A stretch of DNA of 64,000 nt. It comes from Verrucomicrobiaceae bacterium. GTDB taxonomy: Bacteria; Verrucomicrobiota; Verrucomicrobiia; Verrucomicrobiales; Verrucomicrobiaceae. A model generated the notes under the pieces. It made no database searches, had not been told where the DNA came from, and saw only the letters and a list, made by a program, of their open reading frames with translations. Position numbers and translations under genes: made by a program. Below are positions 32,495 through 41,633 of this stretch, piece by piece. The number at the start of each line of letters is the position of its first letter. Positions within the stretch are counted from its first letter, which is position 1. The stretch spans positions 51,881-115,880 of the forward strand of contig CANGYJ010000015.1 of NCBI GenBank assembly GCA_947458455.1, written 5' to 3'.

Positions 32495-34594
32495 ATGAAA
32501 ACGCTTCTACTCGGCCTCTCGCTGCTCTATCCAGCCCTGCTCGCCGCGGCGACGATGGACAAGGAAATCGCGCATGTGGTCATCACGCAGTCGGAGTTGG
32601 AAAACGCCAGCCGCTGGGATGAACTGCGCCGCTGGTTCAACGAAGCCGCCACGCGAGGCGCGAAGAGCCTCGTGCTCGAAATCAACGTCACCCAGGGCAG
32701 CGCTCAGGATGCCATGCCGCTGGCGGAGGAAATCGCGAAGCTAAAGCTGCGCACCATCGCCTATGTGAACACCTCCGCCGTGGCGGGTGGAGCCTTGATG
32801 GCGCTGGCCTGCGATGAGATCTGGATGGCACCCGGTTCCCGCATCGGCGCGGCAGCGCCCGCCGTGCCAGAGGGCGAGGATTTATCTCCCAAAGCGCAGG
32901 ATACGAAGCTGGCGGAATCCCTCGCGGTGCTCAAAGCGGGCGCTCGCAGCCTGGCGAAGCTCAAAGGTCACAAGCCGGAGATCGCCGAGGCCTTCGTGGA
33001 TCGCGAGAAAGGCCTCGAACCGCACGCGGCGAAGGGTGAACTGCTGTTGCTCGATGCGGACAACGCCGTGCCCTTGCTGGCCAAAGGCCTCGCCGCCGAC
33101 CTGAAGGGCCTCGCGAAGGACGCGAAGGTCATCACGCTGACGTCGGCTTGGTTTGACCAAAAGCCTGCGGAGGCCTCCAAAGCCGTTGTGGAGACCAAAA
33201 CGGAGAGAAAGTCCTCCACCGGCATCTACACCGGCAAAGTCGTCGTCATTACGGTGGGTGAAGAAGACCTCATCATACCGGCGCGTTTTGAATTCATGAA
33301 GCGCACACTGCGCCTGTGCGATGAGCAGCGTGCCGAGGCCGTGCTTTTCGATCTCGACACGCCCGGTGGCATGGCCTGGGAAACGACAACGCTCATGATG
33401 CAAGATTTGCAGAAGCTGGCGATCAAATCGCTCTCTTATGTGAACACCCGCGCCATCTCCGCCGGAGCGCTCACGGCGATGGCCACCGATGCGATTTACA
33501 TGGCACCCGCCAGCAGCATCGGCGCGGCCACGCCCGTCACCGGCGGTGGCGAGTCCATGGGCGAGGCCGAGCGGGCGAAATACAATTCCGCCTTCCTCGG
33601 CATGGCCCGCGCCGCTGTGCGGGCCAAGGGCCACGACGCGCGCATTCTGGAAGGCATGATCGATATGAACGCGGGTCTCGTCATCAACGGCAAGGTCATC
33701 GTGCCGAAAGGTCAGATCATCACTCTAGACGCCGATCAGGCCACCATGCTCGTCGATGGCAAGCCGCTCCTCGCCAAGGCCATCGTGAAGAGCATCGACG
33801 ACATCAAGAGCCGCGAGCTACTCCAAGGCGAGACACTCATCGCCGAGCCGACGATGTTTGAATGGATCGCCATCTGGGTGACGCAGTTTGCGTGGTTGCT
33901 CATCCTCGTCGGTCTCGCCTCCGGTTACCTGGAGATGCAAACGCCCGGCTTTGGCCTCGCAGGCTTTGTGGCGCTCATCGCCTTCTCGATCTTTTTCTTT
34001 GGGCACTACGTCGCGGGCAGTCTGGTAGGGCACGAGACGATGATCATGACGCTGCTCTTTGTCGTCGGTGTGGTCTTGATCGGCGTGGAACTGCTCGCCG
34101 CACCTGGAACGATCATTCCAGGCCTCCTCGGTTTCCTCTGCATCATGGTGGCGCTGGTTTACACCATGAGCGGCTGGGAAATCGCTCCCGTGATGCCGCC
34201 CGAAGGCAGCACGACGCCCGTCGAAAGCGGCGGCAGCTTCAATCTGGCGCAGTATGCCGTGGGCCTGCGAAACTTTGCCCTCGGCGTGACCGGTGCGGGC
34301 ATCCTCATCGCCCTCATGATCGCTTGGGTGCCGGAATTGCGCCCTTTCCGTGCTCTCGTGCTCGAAGCCGCCGCTGGTGGCACCGCCGCCGATGCACCGA
34401 TTCAACGCGATGCCGCCAAGGCCCGCATCGGCGACACCGGTCTGACTCGCAGTGCGTTGCGGCCTTACGGCAGTGTCGAGATCGGCGGCAAAATCATCGA
34501 AGCCGTCGCCGATGCGAATGCCTACCTCGAAAGCGGCCGCGCCGTGCGTGTCCGCGAGATCAGCGCCGATAAAATCATCGTCGAAGCCGTCTAA
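32495..34594 (+). CDS. NfeD-family membrane serine protease-like protein (long form)
   Basis: 699 residues with a signal peptide. It has two ClpP/crotonase-like repeats (about 20-220 and 245-440), then four or so membrane helices (about 455-615), and a C-terminal NfeD OB-fold domain (about 640-699; AKARIGDTGLTRSALRPYGSVEIGGK). In the second repeat RAISAGALTAMATDAIYM keeps the nucleophile-like Ser; in the first the equivalent is SAVAGGALMALACDEIWM, without it, so only the second is likely active. NfeD proteins work with stomatin-like SPFH partners; none is adjacent. The next gene follows after 4 bases. Confidence 0.88.
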   Translation: MKTLLLGLSLLYPALLAAATMDKEIAHVVITQSELENASRWDELRRWFNEAATRGAKSLVLEINVTQGSAQDAMPLAEEIAKLKLRTIAYVNTSAVAGGALMALACDEIWMAPGSRIGAAAPAVPEGEDLSPKAQDTKLAESLAVLKAGARSLAKLKGHKPEIAEAFVDREKGLEPHAAKGELLLLDADNAVPLLAKGLAADLKGLAKDAKVITLTSAWFDQKPAEASKAVVETKTERKSSTGIYTGKVVVITVGEEDLIIPARFEFMKRTLRLCDEQRAEAVLFDLDTPGGMAWETTTLMMQDLQKLAIKSLSYVNTRAISAGALTAMATDAIYMAPASSIGAATPVTGGGESMGEAERAKYNSAFLGMARAAVRAKGHDARILEGMIDMNAGLVINGKVIVPKGQIITLDADQATMLVDGKPLLAKAIVKSIDDIKSRELLQGETLIAEPTMFEWIAIWVTQFAWLLILVGLASGYLEMQTPGFGLAGFVALIAFSIFFFGHYVAGSLVGHETMIMTLLFVVGVVLIGVELLAAPGTIIPGLLGFLCIMVALVYTMSGWEIAPVMPPEGSTTPVESGGSFNLAQYAVGLRNFALGVTGAGILIALMIAWVPELRPFRALVLEAAAGGTAADAPIQRDAAKARIGDTGLTRSALRPYGSVEIGGKIIEAVADANAYLESGRAVRVREISADKIIVEAV

Positions 34595-34598
34595 CCTT

Positions 34599-35201
34599 AT
34601 GGAACTCGACCTCACCGGACCGCATCGCGACGATGCCTACATGATCCTCGCCGGGCTCGTCACACCGCGCCCCATCGCCCTCGTCACCACCGTCGATCCT
34701 GAGGGCCGTGTGAATGCCGCGCCGTTCAGCTTTTTCAACGTACTCGGCGATTCGCCGCCCATTGTCGGCATTTGCCCTGGCGACCGCGAACCCGGCGTGC
34801 CAAAAGACACCGCGCGGAACATCCGCCTCACACACGAGTTCGTCGTGAACCTCGTCGATGAAGCCATCGCCCAGCAGATGAACCGCTGCGCCGCCTCCCT
34901 GCCTCCCGGCGAAAACGAGCTCACTCACGCTGGCCTCACCGCCGCTGCCAGCAGCGTGGTGAAGCCACCGCGCATCCTCGAAGCTCCCGCCAGCCTCGAA
35001 TGCCGCAGCCACAGCATCCTCGAGATCGGCGACAACCGCCTCATCATTGGCGAAGTCCTCCGCGTGCATGTGCGCGACGGCCTTTTCGATCCCGAGACCT
35101 GGCTCATCAAACCCGGCACCTACCTCCCCATCGGCCGCATGCAGAGCCCGCACTGGTATGCGAGGACAACGGATGTGTTTGAGATGCGTAGGCCGAGGTG
35201 A
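34599..35201 (+). CDS. Flavin reductase-like (FMN-binding split-barrel) protein
   Basis: 200 residues. The motif ILAGLVTPRPIALVTTVDPEGRVNAAPFSFFNVLGDSPPIV is characteristic of the flavin reductase / DIM6-NTAB family. It probably binds FMN or FAD and reduces it or a small substrate. It starts 4 bases after the NfeD gene, and is probably co-transcribed with it. Confidence 0.88.
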   Translation: MELDLTGPHRDDAYMILAGLVTPRPIALVTTVDPEGRVNAAPFSFFNVLGDSPPIVGICPGDREPGVPKDTARNIRLTHEFVVNLVDEAIAQQMNRCAASLPPGENELTHAGLTAAASSVVKPPRILEAPASLECRSHSILEIGDNRLIIGEVLRVHVRDGLFDPETWLIKPGTYLPIGRMQSPHWYARTTDVFEMRRPR

Positions 35202-35263
35202 CTACTCGATTGAGCGGGTATGAATGGACAGTTTGCTATCCTTCTAATGCCCCAGGTCGCCAG

Positions 35264-35698
35264 TTAGGGAGCGACCGAGATTCCCATCAATCCAGCCAGC
35301 AATCGCTGACGGCCATCAAAGCTCAGAAAGACACCTGCCTTGAGCACGACGGCAGCCGCGACATGCGTGATGTCAAAGGCCCGAGATCCTGTAGCGAGCG
35401 TCTGAGCGGCACTGATCCGACGGCATTCCTCCCAGTGCATATCTGAGGCGAGTGGTGCCGAAATGAGTATCCCCTGAATAATGTCACTCTCGATCTCGGC
35501 GAGTGCTTGCTCCAGTTCAGCCGAAGAAATACGACCTCGAAAGCAAGCCAGCCTCAAGGCGTTTTCGGTTTCAAAACGCAAAGCACCCGTGAGCAGAATC
35601 GGCTCCGCATTGGCAGCCATCCAGGTGCGGGCTGCTGGCGTGTTGATATCCACACCGTAGAGCGAAACGAGAAAACTGGTGTCAGCCGTGACGATCAT
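35264..35698 (-). CDS. PIN-domain toxin (VapC-like)
   Basis: 144 residues. MIVTADTSFLVSLYG gives the first acidic residue (Asp6) of the PIN active site; ALRFETENALR (Glu) and FDITHVAAAVV (Asp) give later ones, so the metal-binding set is present. It is probably an Mg-dependent RNase. It overlaps its presumed antitoxin by 4 bases, a normal vapBC arrangement. Confidence 0.88.
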   Translation of the reverse strand: MIVTADTSFLVSLYGVDINTPAARTWMAANAEPILLTGALRFETENALRLACFRGRISSAELEQALAEIESDIIQGILISAPLASDMHWEECRRISAAQTLATGSRAFDITHVAAAVVLKAGVFLSFDGRQRLLAGLMGISVAP

Positions 35699-35934
35699 GC
35701 CTCGCCACGGTTTTCGCTCACGAGGTCGCTCAAATCGCGTTCAGGCACCGATGCCAAAGGAGCAAAGCGGCGGGAGAACAGCTCACGGCGCTGGAACATC
35801 ATGGACGGTTCCTCGGTTGTCTCATCACCCAATGCCAAGGCCAAACTATCACGCAAAAGACGCTCAAGACGGGAGGCTTGGGGCGGGGCCAAGCGTTGAA
35901 GTGCTTGGTCGATTTCCAGGGCGAGTGAACTCAT
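35695..35934 (-). CDS. Putative antitoxin of the PIN toxin
   Basis: 79 residues. The N-terminal half (SSLALEIDQALQRLAPPQASRLERLLRDSLALAL) is helical, and the C-terminal half is charged and probably unstructured, as expected for a VapB-type antitoxin. The stop overlaps the toxin start by 4 bases, so the antitoxin is translated first. No DNA-binding signature is certain. Confidence 0.7.
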   Translation of the reverse strand: MSSLALEIDQALQRLAPPQASRLERLLRDSLALALGDETTEEPSMMFQRRELFSRRFAPLASVPERDLSDLVSENRGEA

Positions 35935-36085
35935 GCGCCGAGTATCTTGGTAGCACAGGGATTGTCAACCTTGCGGCATTTGGAGGAGGGGGCTTCCGCC
36001 TGTCTTTCACCGTTCGCGAACATTCCGCCAAATTTCACGCTTGCCGTCTCAGCGCTGTTTTCATAGCCTCACGCCTCTTTTCCCC

Positions 36086-37408
36086 ATGAAAACACCAACC
36101 GCACTCCTCGCAGCCCTTGCGCTGCCACTTGCCCTCCCGGCGCAAACCATCCAGCCGGGTGGTAAATTGCCCGTCGAAACCAAAATCGCCCTCGTGAAGG
36201 TCGCTGGTGACCTCGTCGATCCTGTCGCCGTCGCAGGCGCACCGGATGGCAGCGGCCGCCTTTTCGTGGCCGAGCGTCCGGGCGTGATCCAGATCGTCAA
36301 AGACGGCAAGGTGAACAAAAAGCCCTTCCTCGACATCAAGGATAAGACCATCAGCTCCTTCCTCGAGCTCGGCCTCTTCAGCATCGCCTTCCATCCGAAG
36401 TTCAAAGAGAACGGCCGCATCTTCTTCTGCTACTCCGATTTGTGGTTCAACGGCGCCTCCATGATCGCCGAGGTCAAAGTGAAGAAGGACAAGCCTGATC
36501 AGGCGGACATGGACAGCATCAAGGTGCTTATGCAGCTCGACTTCCCCTACTGCAATCACCACGGCGGCCAGATCGCCTTTGGTCCGGATGGCTATCTCTA
36601 CATCGGCGTCGGCGACGGCGGCTGGGAAGGCGATGTCATCAGCGTCGGTCAGGACCTCCACACCCACATGGGCAAGATGCTCCGCATCGATGTGGACAAC
36701 ACCACACCCGACCGCAACTACAGCATTCCGAAGGACAATCCTTTCACCACTCTGCCTCAGCAGATGACCCTCTTCGGCGTCACCGAGCTGGCCTTCTCCA
36801 AGATTCATCCGAAAGCCAAGCCCGAAATCTGGGCCTACGGCCTGCGCAATCCCTGGACTTTCAGCTTTGACTCGAAGACCGGCGATCTCTGGATGGCCGA
36901 CATCGGTCAGAATCACTGGGAAGAGATCAACATGCAGCCTGCAGGCAGCAAAGGCGGCGAGAACTACGGTTGGAAGTTCATGTGCGGCTCTCACACCTTC
37001 CCGCTAGAGACTGAGAAGGACAATCCACGCGTCGGCGTGCTTCCCGTGGCCGAGTATAGCCACGTCGATCAGGGTATTTGCGTCATCAACATCGGCATCA
37101 GCCGCAGCAAGGCGAATCCAAGCCTCGAAGGCACCTACTTCTGCGCCGACTGGGGCAGTGGCAAGGTCTGGGGCATCGCCAAAGGCAAAGGCGGCTACCA
37201 GATGGAAGAACTGCTCGATCTCGACACGCCCCTGCGCCCCACCGGCAGCGGCTTCGATGAAGAAGGCAATCTCTACCTCACCCACGCCACCGCCAACTAC
37301 GGCGGCCCCGTCGATCCCTACACGAGCGAACGCGGTGCTCTGTGGAAGCTCGTTCCAGCGGACAAAGTGCCTGCGGGCGCGGAGACCGCACCATTGCAGA
37401 AGAAGTAA
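36086..37408 (+). CDS. Exported PQQ-dependent sugar dehydrogenase (GSDH/sorbosone dehydrogenase family)
   Basis: 440 residues with a signal peptide (MKTPTALLAALALPLALPAQ). The propeller motifs DPVAVAGAPDGSGRLFVAERPGVIQIV, NHHGGQIAFGPDGYLYIGVGDGG and YGLRNPWTFSFD are those of soluble quinoprotein glucose dehydrogenase relatives. Likely periplasmic oxidation of a sugar or related alcohol; the substrate is unknown. A terminator follows, shared with the convergent redoxin gene. Confidence 0.9.
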   Translation: MKTPTALLAALALPLALPAQTIQPGGKLPVETKIALVKVAGDLVDPVAVAGAPDGSGRLFVAERPGVIQIVKDGKVNKKPFLDIKDKTISSFLELGLFSIAFHPKFKENGRIFFCYSDLWFNGASMIAEVKVKKDKPDQADMDSIKVLMQLDFPYCNHHGGQIAFGPDGYLYIGVGDGGWEGDVISVGQDLHTHMGKMLRIDVDNTTPDRNYSIPKDNPFTTLPQQMTLFGVTELAFSKIHPKAKPEIWAYGLRNPWTFSFDSKTGDLWMADIGQNHWEEINMQPAGSKGGENYGWKFMCGSHTFPLETEKDNPRVGVLPVAEYSHVDQGICVINIGISRSKANPSLEGTYFCADWGSGKVWGIAKGKGGYQMEELLDLDTPLRPTGSGFDEEGNLYLTHATANYGGPVDPYTSERGALWKLVPADKVPAGAETAPLQKK

Positions 37409-37434
37409 TTCGTTCTGACCAATACGATCAATCG

Positions 37435-37468
37435 CAAAGCCGGACCGAGAGGTCCGGCTTTGTTATTT
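37435..37468. terminator. Bidirectional intrinsic terminator
   Basis: A perfect 12-bp stem (CAAAGCCGGACC with GGTCCGGCTTTG) and GAGA loop lies between two convergent genes. TTATTT follows on the plus strand; the opposite side is less T-rich. Confidence 0.85.
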
Positions 37469-37472
37469 GGAG

Positions 37473-38033
37473 CTATTTGATCTGACCGATCTTACACCCC
37501 TGCGCGGGCTCTTGCGGCTGTGGCGCAGGTTTGCCAGCAAGAAGAACCGTGATGGCCTCGCGGAGATCATTCGTGGTGGCGGCACGCTGGCGTTTGGTGG
37601 GGCCGAGGTAGAGATCGTTGATGCGGCCACGGTAGAAGATCTTGCCGGTGGCATCGACGAGCACGGCTTCGGGCGTGAGGGTGGCTTGGAGCTGGCGGGT
37701 GAGTTGCTGGGCGGCATCGAGCAGCACGGGCGCTTTGAACTCGCTCAGCGTGGCGTGCTCGATGGCCAGATCGCGGGTGACCTCGGGATCGCATTGGATG
37801 AAAAAGATCGAGACCTTGCCCGCGTGATCGGCGGTGATCTGTTTCATCTCTTTGACGAAGGCTTTTGTGGTGGAGCAAAAGGGCGAGACAAAGAAAAACA
37901 GAGCTGACTTGCCATCCTTCGCAGCCAGCGGCCTGTGCGTGGTGCCGTCGATGGCGGTGAGCGTGAGGTCCGCCGCCGGGCAGAGGGAGGCGGCGGCCAG
38001 GAGAAAGACGGAAAGGCGGGCGAGGAAGGTCAT
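37473..38033 (-). CDS. Exported thioredoxin-fold protein (redoxin-like)
   Basis: 186 residues with a signal peptide (MTFLARLSVFLLAAASLCPAAD). The site FVSPFCSTTKAFVKEM holds one cysteine instead of CxxC, and a second Cys is near the C-terminus (GCKIGQIK), the usual arrangement in a PVC-type redoxin group. Middle motif LTPEAVLVDATGKIFYRGRIND is thioredoxin-like. It might reduce peroxide or handle disulfides in the periplasm; activity is uncertain. Confidence 0.8.
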   Translation of the reverse strand: MTFLARLSVFLLAAASLCPAADLTLTAIDGTTHRPLAAKDGKSALFFFVSPFCSTTKAFVKEMKQITADHAGKVSIFFIQCDPEVTRDLAIEHATLSEFKAPVLLDAAQQLTRQLQATLTPEAVLVDATGKIFYRGRINDLYLGPTKRQRAATTNDLREAITVLLAGKPAPQPQEPAQGCKIGQIK

Positions 38034-38120
38034 GAGGCTGATTTAAGGGCCCAGAGAGCCGTTTTCAACCCGTCGGATTATCGCTGGAAATGCCCCCCCT
38101 TCTCGCCCACTTAAGCGGCC

Positions 38121-40262
38121 ATGCCTTTCCCTCGACTCATCTTGCTCCCGGCTTTCGTCGCATCGCTCGCGATGGCGCAGCCGGTGCCGGAACTCGCCAA
38201 CCCGCCGGGCAAGCCTACGCTCGATCAGTTGAAAAATGCCGCTCTAGAGGCCGAAACGCGGCTGCCTGCGGCCCAATCGACCCCGCAGAACTACTTCGAG
38301 ATCAGCGATGCCCAGCGCCAGCGGCTCACGCAGATGCTGCCTCGCACGCTTTTGAAGCTCTCCCGCCGTGAGCGACTGCACATCGTCGTGATCGGCGATG
38401 GCATGCTCGAAGGTGCCAAAGCGCTCGGCGATGCCGACCCACTTCTCGCTGCCTTTCCCGGTGCCTTTGCGAAGCTTCTTGCCACCCAATTTTACTTCAC
38501 CGGCGGGGTACGCATCGCCCGCCCAGGCTCCACCTACGCCCCCAAAGAACGCACAGTGATGGGACCGGAGATCGTGCTACAGCCCATCCAGGCCTCCAGC
38601 ATGGTGCAGGCTACCGCCGCACTCACCAGCGAGGGTTTTCGCGGCCTGCCGGACCTCGTTCTCGTGTCGCTGGGGTTTGAGGATGCACTTACCGGCACAC
38701 CGCTGAGCGATGTGAAAAGCGGGCTGCGTGGCGTGATCGGTGCCGCCAAGGCCAAACGAATCGAGGTGCTCGTGACCGGGCCGATGCTCCAAGCTGCCGA
38801 GCCTGCCGAGGCCAGCCTCGCCATCACACGCGGTGTCTCCAGCGTGTTGCGGGAAGTTTGCGAGGAAGAAAAAGTCCTCTTCTCCGATCTCGGTGATCTC
38901 TCCCGCCTCATCGCTCCGCCACCGGATCTCGCGGAGGCGTATCGCAGCTTTCCGGTGCTGGCTCGTCAGTATCAGTCACGCCTGCACGTCGAGCCGGAAG
39001 GCAGTGTCTCGCTGGCCACCACTGAGCTGCATCAAGCGATGGGCGACATCGTGTTTCAAGATGTGATGGACGGCGTGCCCGCTGTTCCGTGGCTGCTGCA
39101 AAACGTGAGTGGCACGGCCGATGGCCCCGGCAAGATCAAGCTCACCGCCGAGGTGCGAAATGGCGGGAAAGCGCCGCTCCGCCTCACCGTGCTGCCTTTG
39201 CCCACCGCCACGGCCAAGCCGCAGGATGCCAGCCCCGAGCTCACGCTGGCGGCTGGCACCAGCCACACGATCTCCATCACCTACTCGATCTCAGCTATCG
39301 CAGATGAATCTGACCTGCGCCTGCCCCTGCTGCTCATCTCCGGCAGCACCGCCCGCATTCACGATCTGACGCTTCCCGTGATGCCGCTGGCCGTGGAGGT
39401 CAAATCACGCACGACCTTCAACCACGAAGGCATCTTCACCCCTGGCATCGAAGTGCTCAACACGGTCAAAGACAAGATCACGGGCTCTTGGAACCTCGAA
39501 TTCGGCAGCCAGAAGCTCGATGGAAAGCTCGACCTTGCTCCCGAAGGCCACGAGGTGCCCGAATTGAAGCTCGACCTCGCTTTGAAGGCGGATTCGCCCG
39601 TGCGCCAAAAACGCCCGCTCACCTTCCAAATCGACGCCGGAGGTCAAAAACAAGATTTCAGCCGGCAAATCGAAATCGTGCGCAACATCGGCCTCAAGCA
39701 AACCATCCCGCTCACTGCGGCGGATGGCCAAGAGAGTGCCGTGAAGCTCACCTTCGATGCCGATGGGCAAAAACTCTTCGTCACCTGCGATTTAAACGGT
39801 CTCGACCTCGTGAACGATGGGGATGGCGGTTACGCCTTTGCGGCCACGCTGCATCTTGATGCCCGCCGCTACGGCCAGCGCCTCACGCCGGGTGCCACCG
39901 CAGGCATCCGCATCCATGGCAAAGCCGCCGATGGTGAGGCCAAGGTCCAAAAACTCGCCGTGTGGACCTTTGGCACCGGCTACGCCGCGAACTACGACGA
40001 GAAAGAGATCAAGGCCACGCTCTCCAGCACGCCCGATGGCCTTCGCCGCCTCACCATCGCCCTGCCCCGCAGTTACCTCTACGATCACGAGTGGGCGCTC
40101 AACAATGGCAACAGCCAACTCGGGGTGAATTTCACGCTTCGTGCCGCTGGCTGCAGCCTCTTCCTCACCTCCTCGACGCGTCACCCAGACGATGCGGAAT
40201 CTCTCGCCGTACTCGAACTCACGGACAAGCCCACGCTGCGGGCCACCGTGCGAGTGGAATAG
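38121..40262 (+). CDS. Exported protein with N-terminal SGNH-like domain
   Basis: 713 residues with a signal peptide ending MAQPV. Residues 85-310 look like an SGNH/GDSL hydrolase fold (LHIVVIGDGMLEGAKALG, then LVLVSLGFEDAL), but the usual GDS is GDG, so the catalytic Ser appears missing. The rest (about 320-713) is a series of beta-sandwich-like stretches, ending in an all-beta domain (AATLHLDARRYGQRL, KLAVWTFGTGYAANYDEKEI) that I do not recognise. Possibly a carbohydrate-binding or structural protein. Its C-terminus runs 26 bases ahead of the threonine dehydratase. Confidence 0.7.
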   Translation: MPFPRLILLPAFVASLAMAQPVPELANPPGKPTLDQLKNAALEAETRLPAAQSTPQNYFEISDAQRQRLTQMLPRTLLKLSRRERLHIVVIGDGMLEGAKALGDADPLLAAFPGAFAKLLATQFYFTGGVRIARPGSTYAPKERTVMGPEIVLQPIQASSMVQATAALTSEGFRGLPDLVLVSLGFEDALTGTPLSDVKSGLRGVIGAAKAKRIEVLVTGPMLQAAEPAEASLAITRGVSSVLREVCEEEKVLFSDLGDLSRLIAPPPDLAEAYRSFPVLARQYQSRLHVEPEGSVSLATTELHQAMGDIVFQDVMDGVPAVPWLLQNVSGTADGPGKIKLTAEVRNGGKAPLRLTVLPLPTATAKPQDASPELTLAAGTSHTISITYSISAIADESDLRLPLLLISGSTARIHDLTLPVMPLAVEVKSRTTFNHEGIFTPGIEVLNTVKDKITGSWNLEFGSQKLDGKLDLAPEGHEVPELKLDLALKADSPVRQKRPLTFQIDAGGQKQDFSRQIEIVRNIGLKQTIPLTAADGQESAVKLTFDADGQKLFVTCDLNGLDLVNDGDGGYAFAATLHLDARRYGQRLTPGATAGIRIHGKAADGEAKVQKLAVWTFGTGYAANYDEKEIKATLSSTPDGLRRLTIALPRSYLYDHEWALNNGNSQLGVNFTLRAAGCSLFLTSSTRHPDDAESLAVLELTDKPTLRATVRVE

Positions 40263-40288
40263 CGGATGGCATTGCTCAGGTGAGCCTC

Positions 40289-41248
40289 ATGAACGCTCTA
40301 CCCACACTCACGGAGATCGAGGCTGCGAAGGCGCTCATCCGCCCGCACATCCGCGAGACGCCGGTGTATCGCTGGCCGTTGCTGGAGGCGGGCTTGGGCT
40401 GCGAGCTTTGGTTGAAACATGAAAACCACACGCCTGTGGGCGCTTTCAAAATTCGTGGTGGGCTGGTGTATCTCGACGAGTTGAAACACCGCGAGCCGCA
40501 GGTGCGTGGCGTGATCGCGGCCACCACGGGGAATCATGGGCAGTCGATCGCTTTCGCGGCGCGGGAGAGTGGCCTGCGGGCGGTGATCGTGGTGCCTCAT
40601 GGCAATAACCCGGAGAAAAATGCCGCCATGCGTTCGCTCGGTGCGGAGCTGGTGGAGCATGGTCGCGAGTTTCAGGAGGCGCTGGAGCATTCCCGCGTGC
40701 TGGCGGAGCAGGAAGGCCTGCATGCGGTGCCTTCATTTCACCCCTGGCTCGTGCGTGGCGTGGCGACGTATGGTCTGGAGCTTTTTCGCAGCGTGAGCGA
40801 GCTGGATGCGGTCTTCGTGCCGATTGGTCTCGGGTCCGGCTTTTGCGGCCTCGCCGCAGCTCGCGAGGCGCTGGGGCTAAAGACCAAGCTCATCGGCGTG
40901 GTCTCCGAGCATGCACCCGCGTATGCGCTATCGTTTCAGCACCAAACATGGATGGAGCAATCCAGCACCACCCGCGTAGCGGAAGGGGTGGCCTGTAAAA
41001 CACCGAATCGCGAGGCGCTCGATCTCGTGCTCCAGCATGCGCATGAGATCATCACCGTGAATGATGACGAAGCGGTGCAGGCCATGCGCGAGATTCTTTC
41101 CGCCACTCACAACATCGCCGAAGGCGCCGGTGCCCTCGCCTATGCCGCCCTGAAAAAGCATCGCGCATCCTGGCAGGGCCAAAAAGTAGCCTGCGTGCTC
41201 ACCGGCGGAAACGCCAGCCTAGCGATGATCCGCCAAGCGCTGCAATGA
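40289..41248 (+). CDS. Threonine/serine dehydratase-like PLP enzyme
   Basis: 319 residues starting at ATG 40289. The PLP lysine is in HTPVGAFKIRGG near residue 56; ATTGNHGQSIAFAARE binds the cofactor phosphate; GLGSGFCGLAAARE is the glycine loop. It lacks the ACT or regulatory C-terminal domain of IlvA, so it is the short catabolic type. It deaminates threonine or serine, or a related hydroxy-amino acid. No catabolic partner is adjacent. Confidence 0.88.
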   Translation: MNALPTLTEIEAAKALIRPHIRETPVYRWPLLEAGLGCELWLKHENHTPVGAFKIRGGLVYLDELKHREPQVRGVIAATTGNHGQSIAFAARESGLRAVIVVPHGNNPEKNAAMRSLGAELVEHGREFQEALEHSRVLAEQEGLHAVPSFHPWLVRGVATYGLELFRSVSELDAVFVPIGLGSGFCGLAAAREALGLKTKLIGVVSEHAPAYALSFQHQTWMEQSSTTRVAEGVACKTPNREALDLVLQHAHEIITVNDDEAVQAMREILSATHNIAEGAGALAYAALKKHRASWQGQKVACVLTGGNASLAMIRQALQ

Positions 41249-41261
41249 TAGGCCGCCCTTC

Positions 41262-41602
41262 GTAGGCCGGATGTGTTCGGCGAGAAAAACTCCGCCAACA
41301 GACCCAACCCCATTGCCGAACTATCCGGCCTCACAGTTATCACAGTTGCCACGCCACACCTCCCAAAGAGTTTGCCGCAAAGAGGCAGAGGAGCAGAGGG
41401 CGCAGAGACCAAAAGAGAAGAAAATCTCTGCGTTCTCTGCCTCTTTGCCCCTCTGCGGCAAAGCCGAGTGTGAAAATGCAGGCGAACGGTTTGGGAGCGT
41501 GCGCAGGCCATTCCGCATTCGCAAGCCACCCATGGTCGGATCGTTGGGCGATGGCTATCGAAGAGGATGCGACACGTTTTCCGCCCAACACATCCGGCCT
41601 AC
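41262..41602. repeat. Repeat cluster G
   Basis: The arm at 41262-41281 (GTAGGCCGGATGTGTTCGGC) recurs inverted at 41583-41602 with one difference. Each end also has its own weaker inverted partner, at 41315-41334 and at 41534-41550, so each end looks like one doublet. The W8 repeat occupies the centre. Confidence 0.7.
41371..41462. repeat. Inverted short-word repeat W8 (AGAGGCAGAG family)
   Basis: Left arm 41371-41408 and right arm 41425-41462 are inverted copies with a few mismatches (TTTGCCGCA...CGCAGAGA), with a 16-base spacer. Confidence 0.8.
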
Positions 41603-41633
41603 ATCACTACGCGAGAAGTCTTCTTCCACACTC

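Larger units (their letters stand above)
41249..41633. other. 385-base gene-free gap filled with nested inverted repeats
   Basis: I see no coding potential, only repeat structure: an outward GTAGG pair (41262-41284 with 41315-41334), an inverted CCGCAAAGAGGCAGAGG repeat (41371-41462), and another GTAGG pair (41534-41550 with 41582-41602). The outer left and right GTAGGCCGGATGTGTT arms are also inverted copies of each other. Confidence 0.75.
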
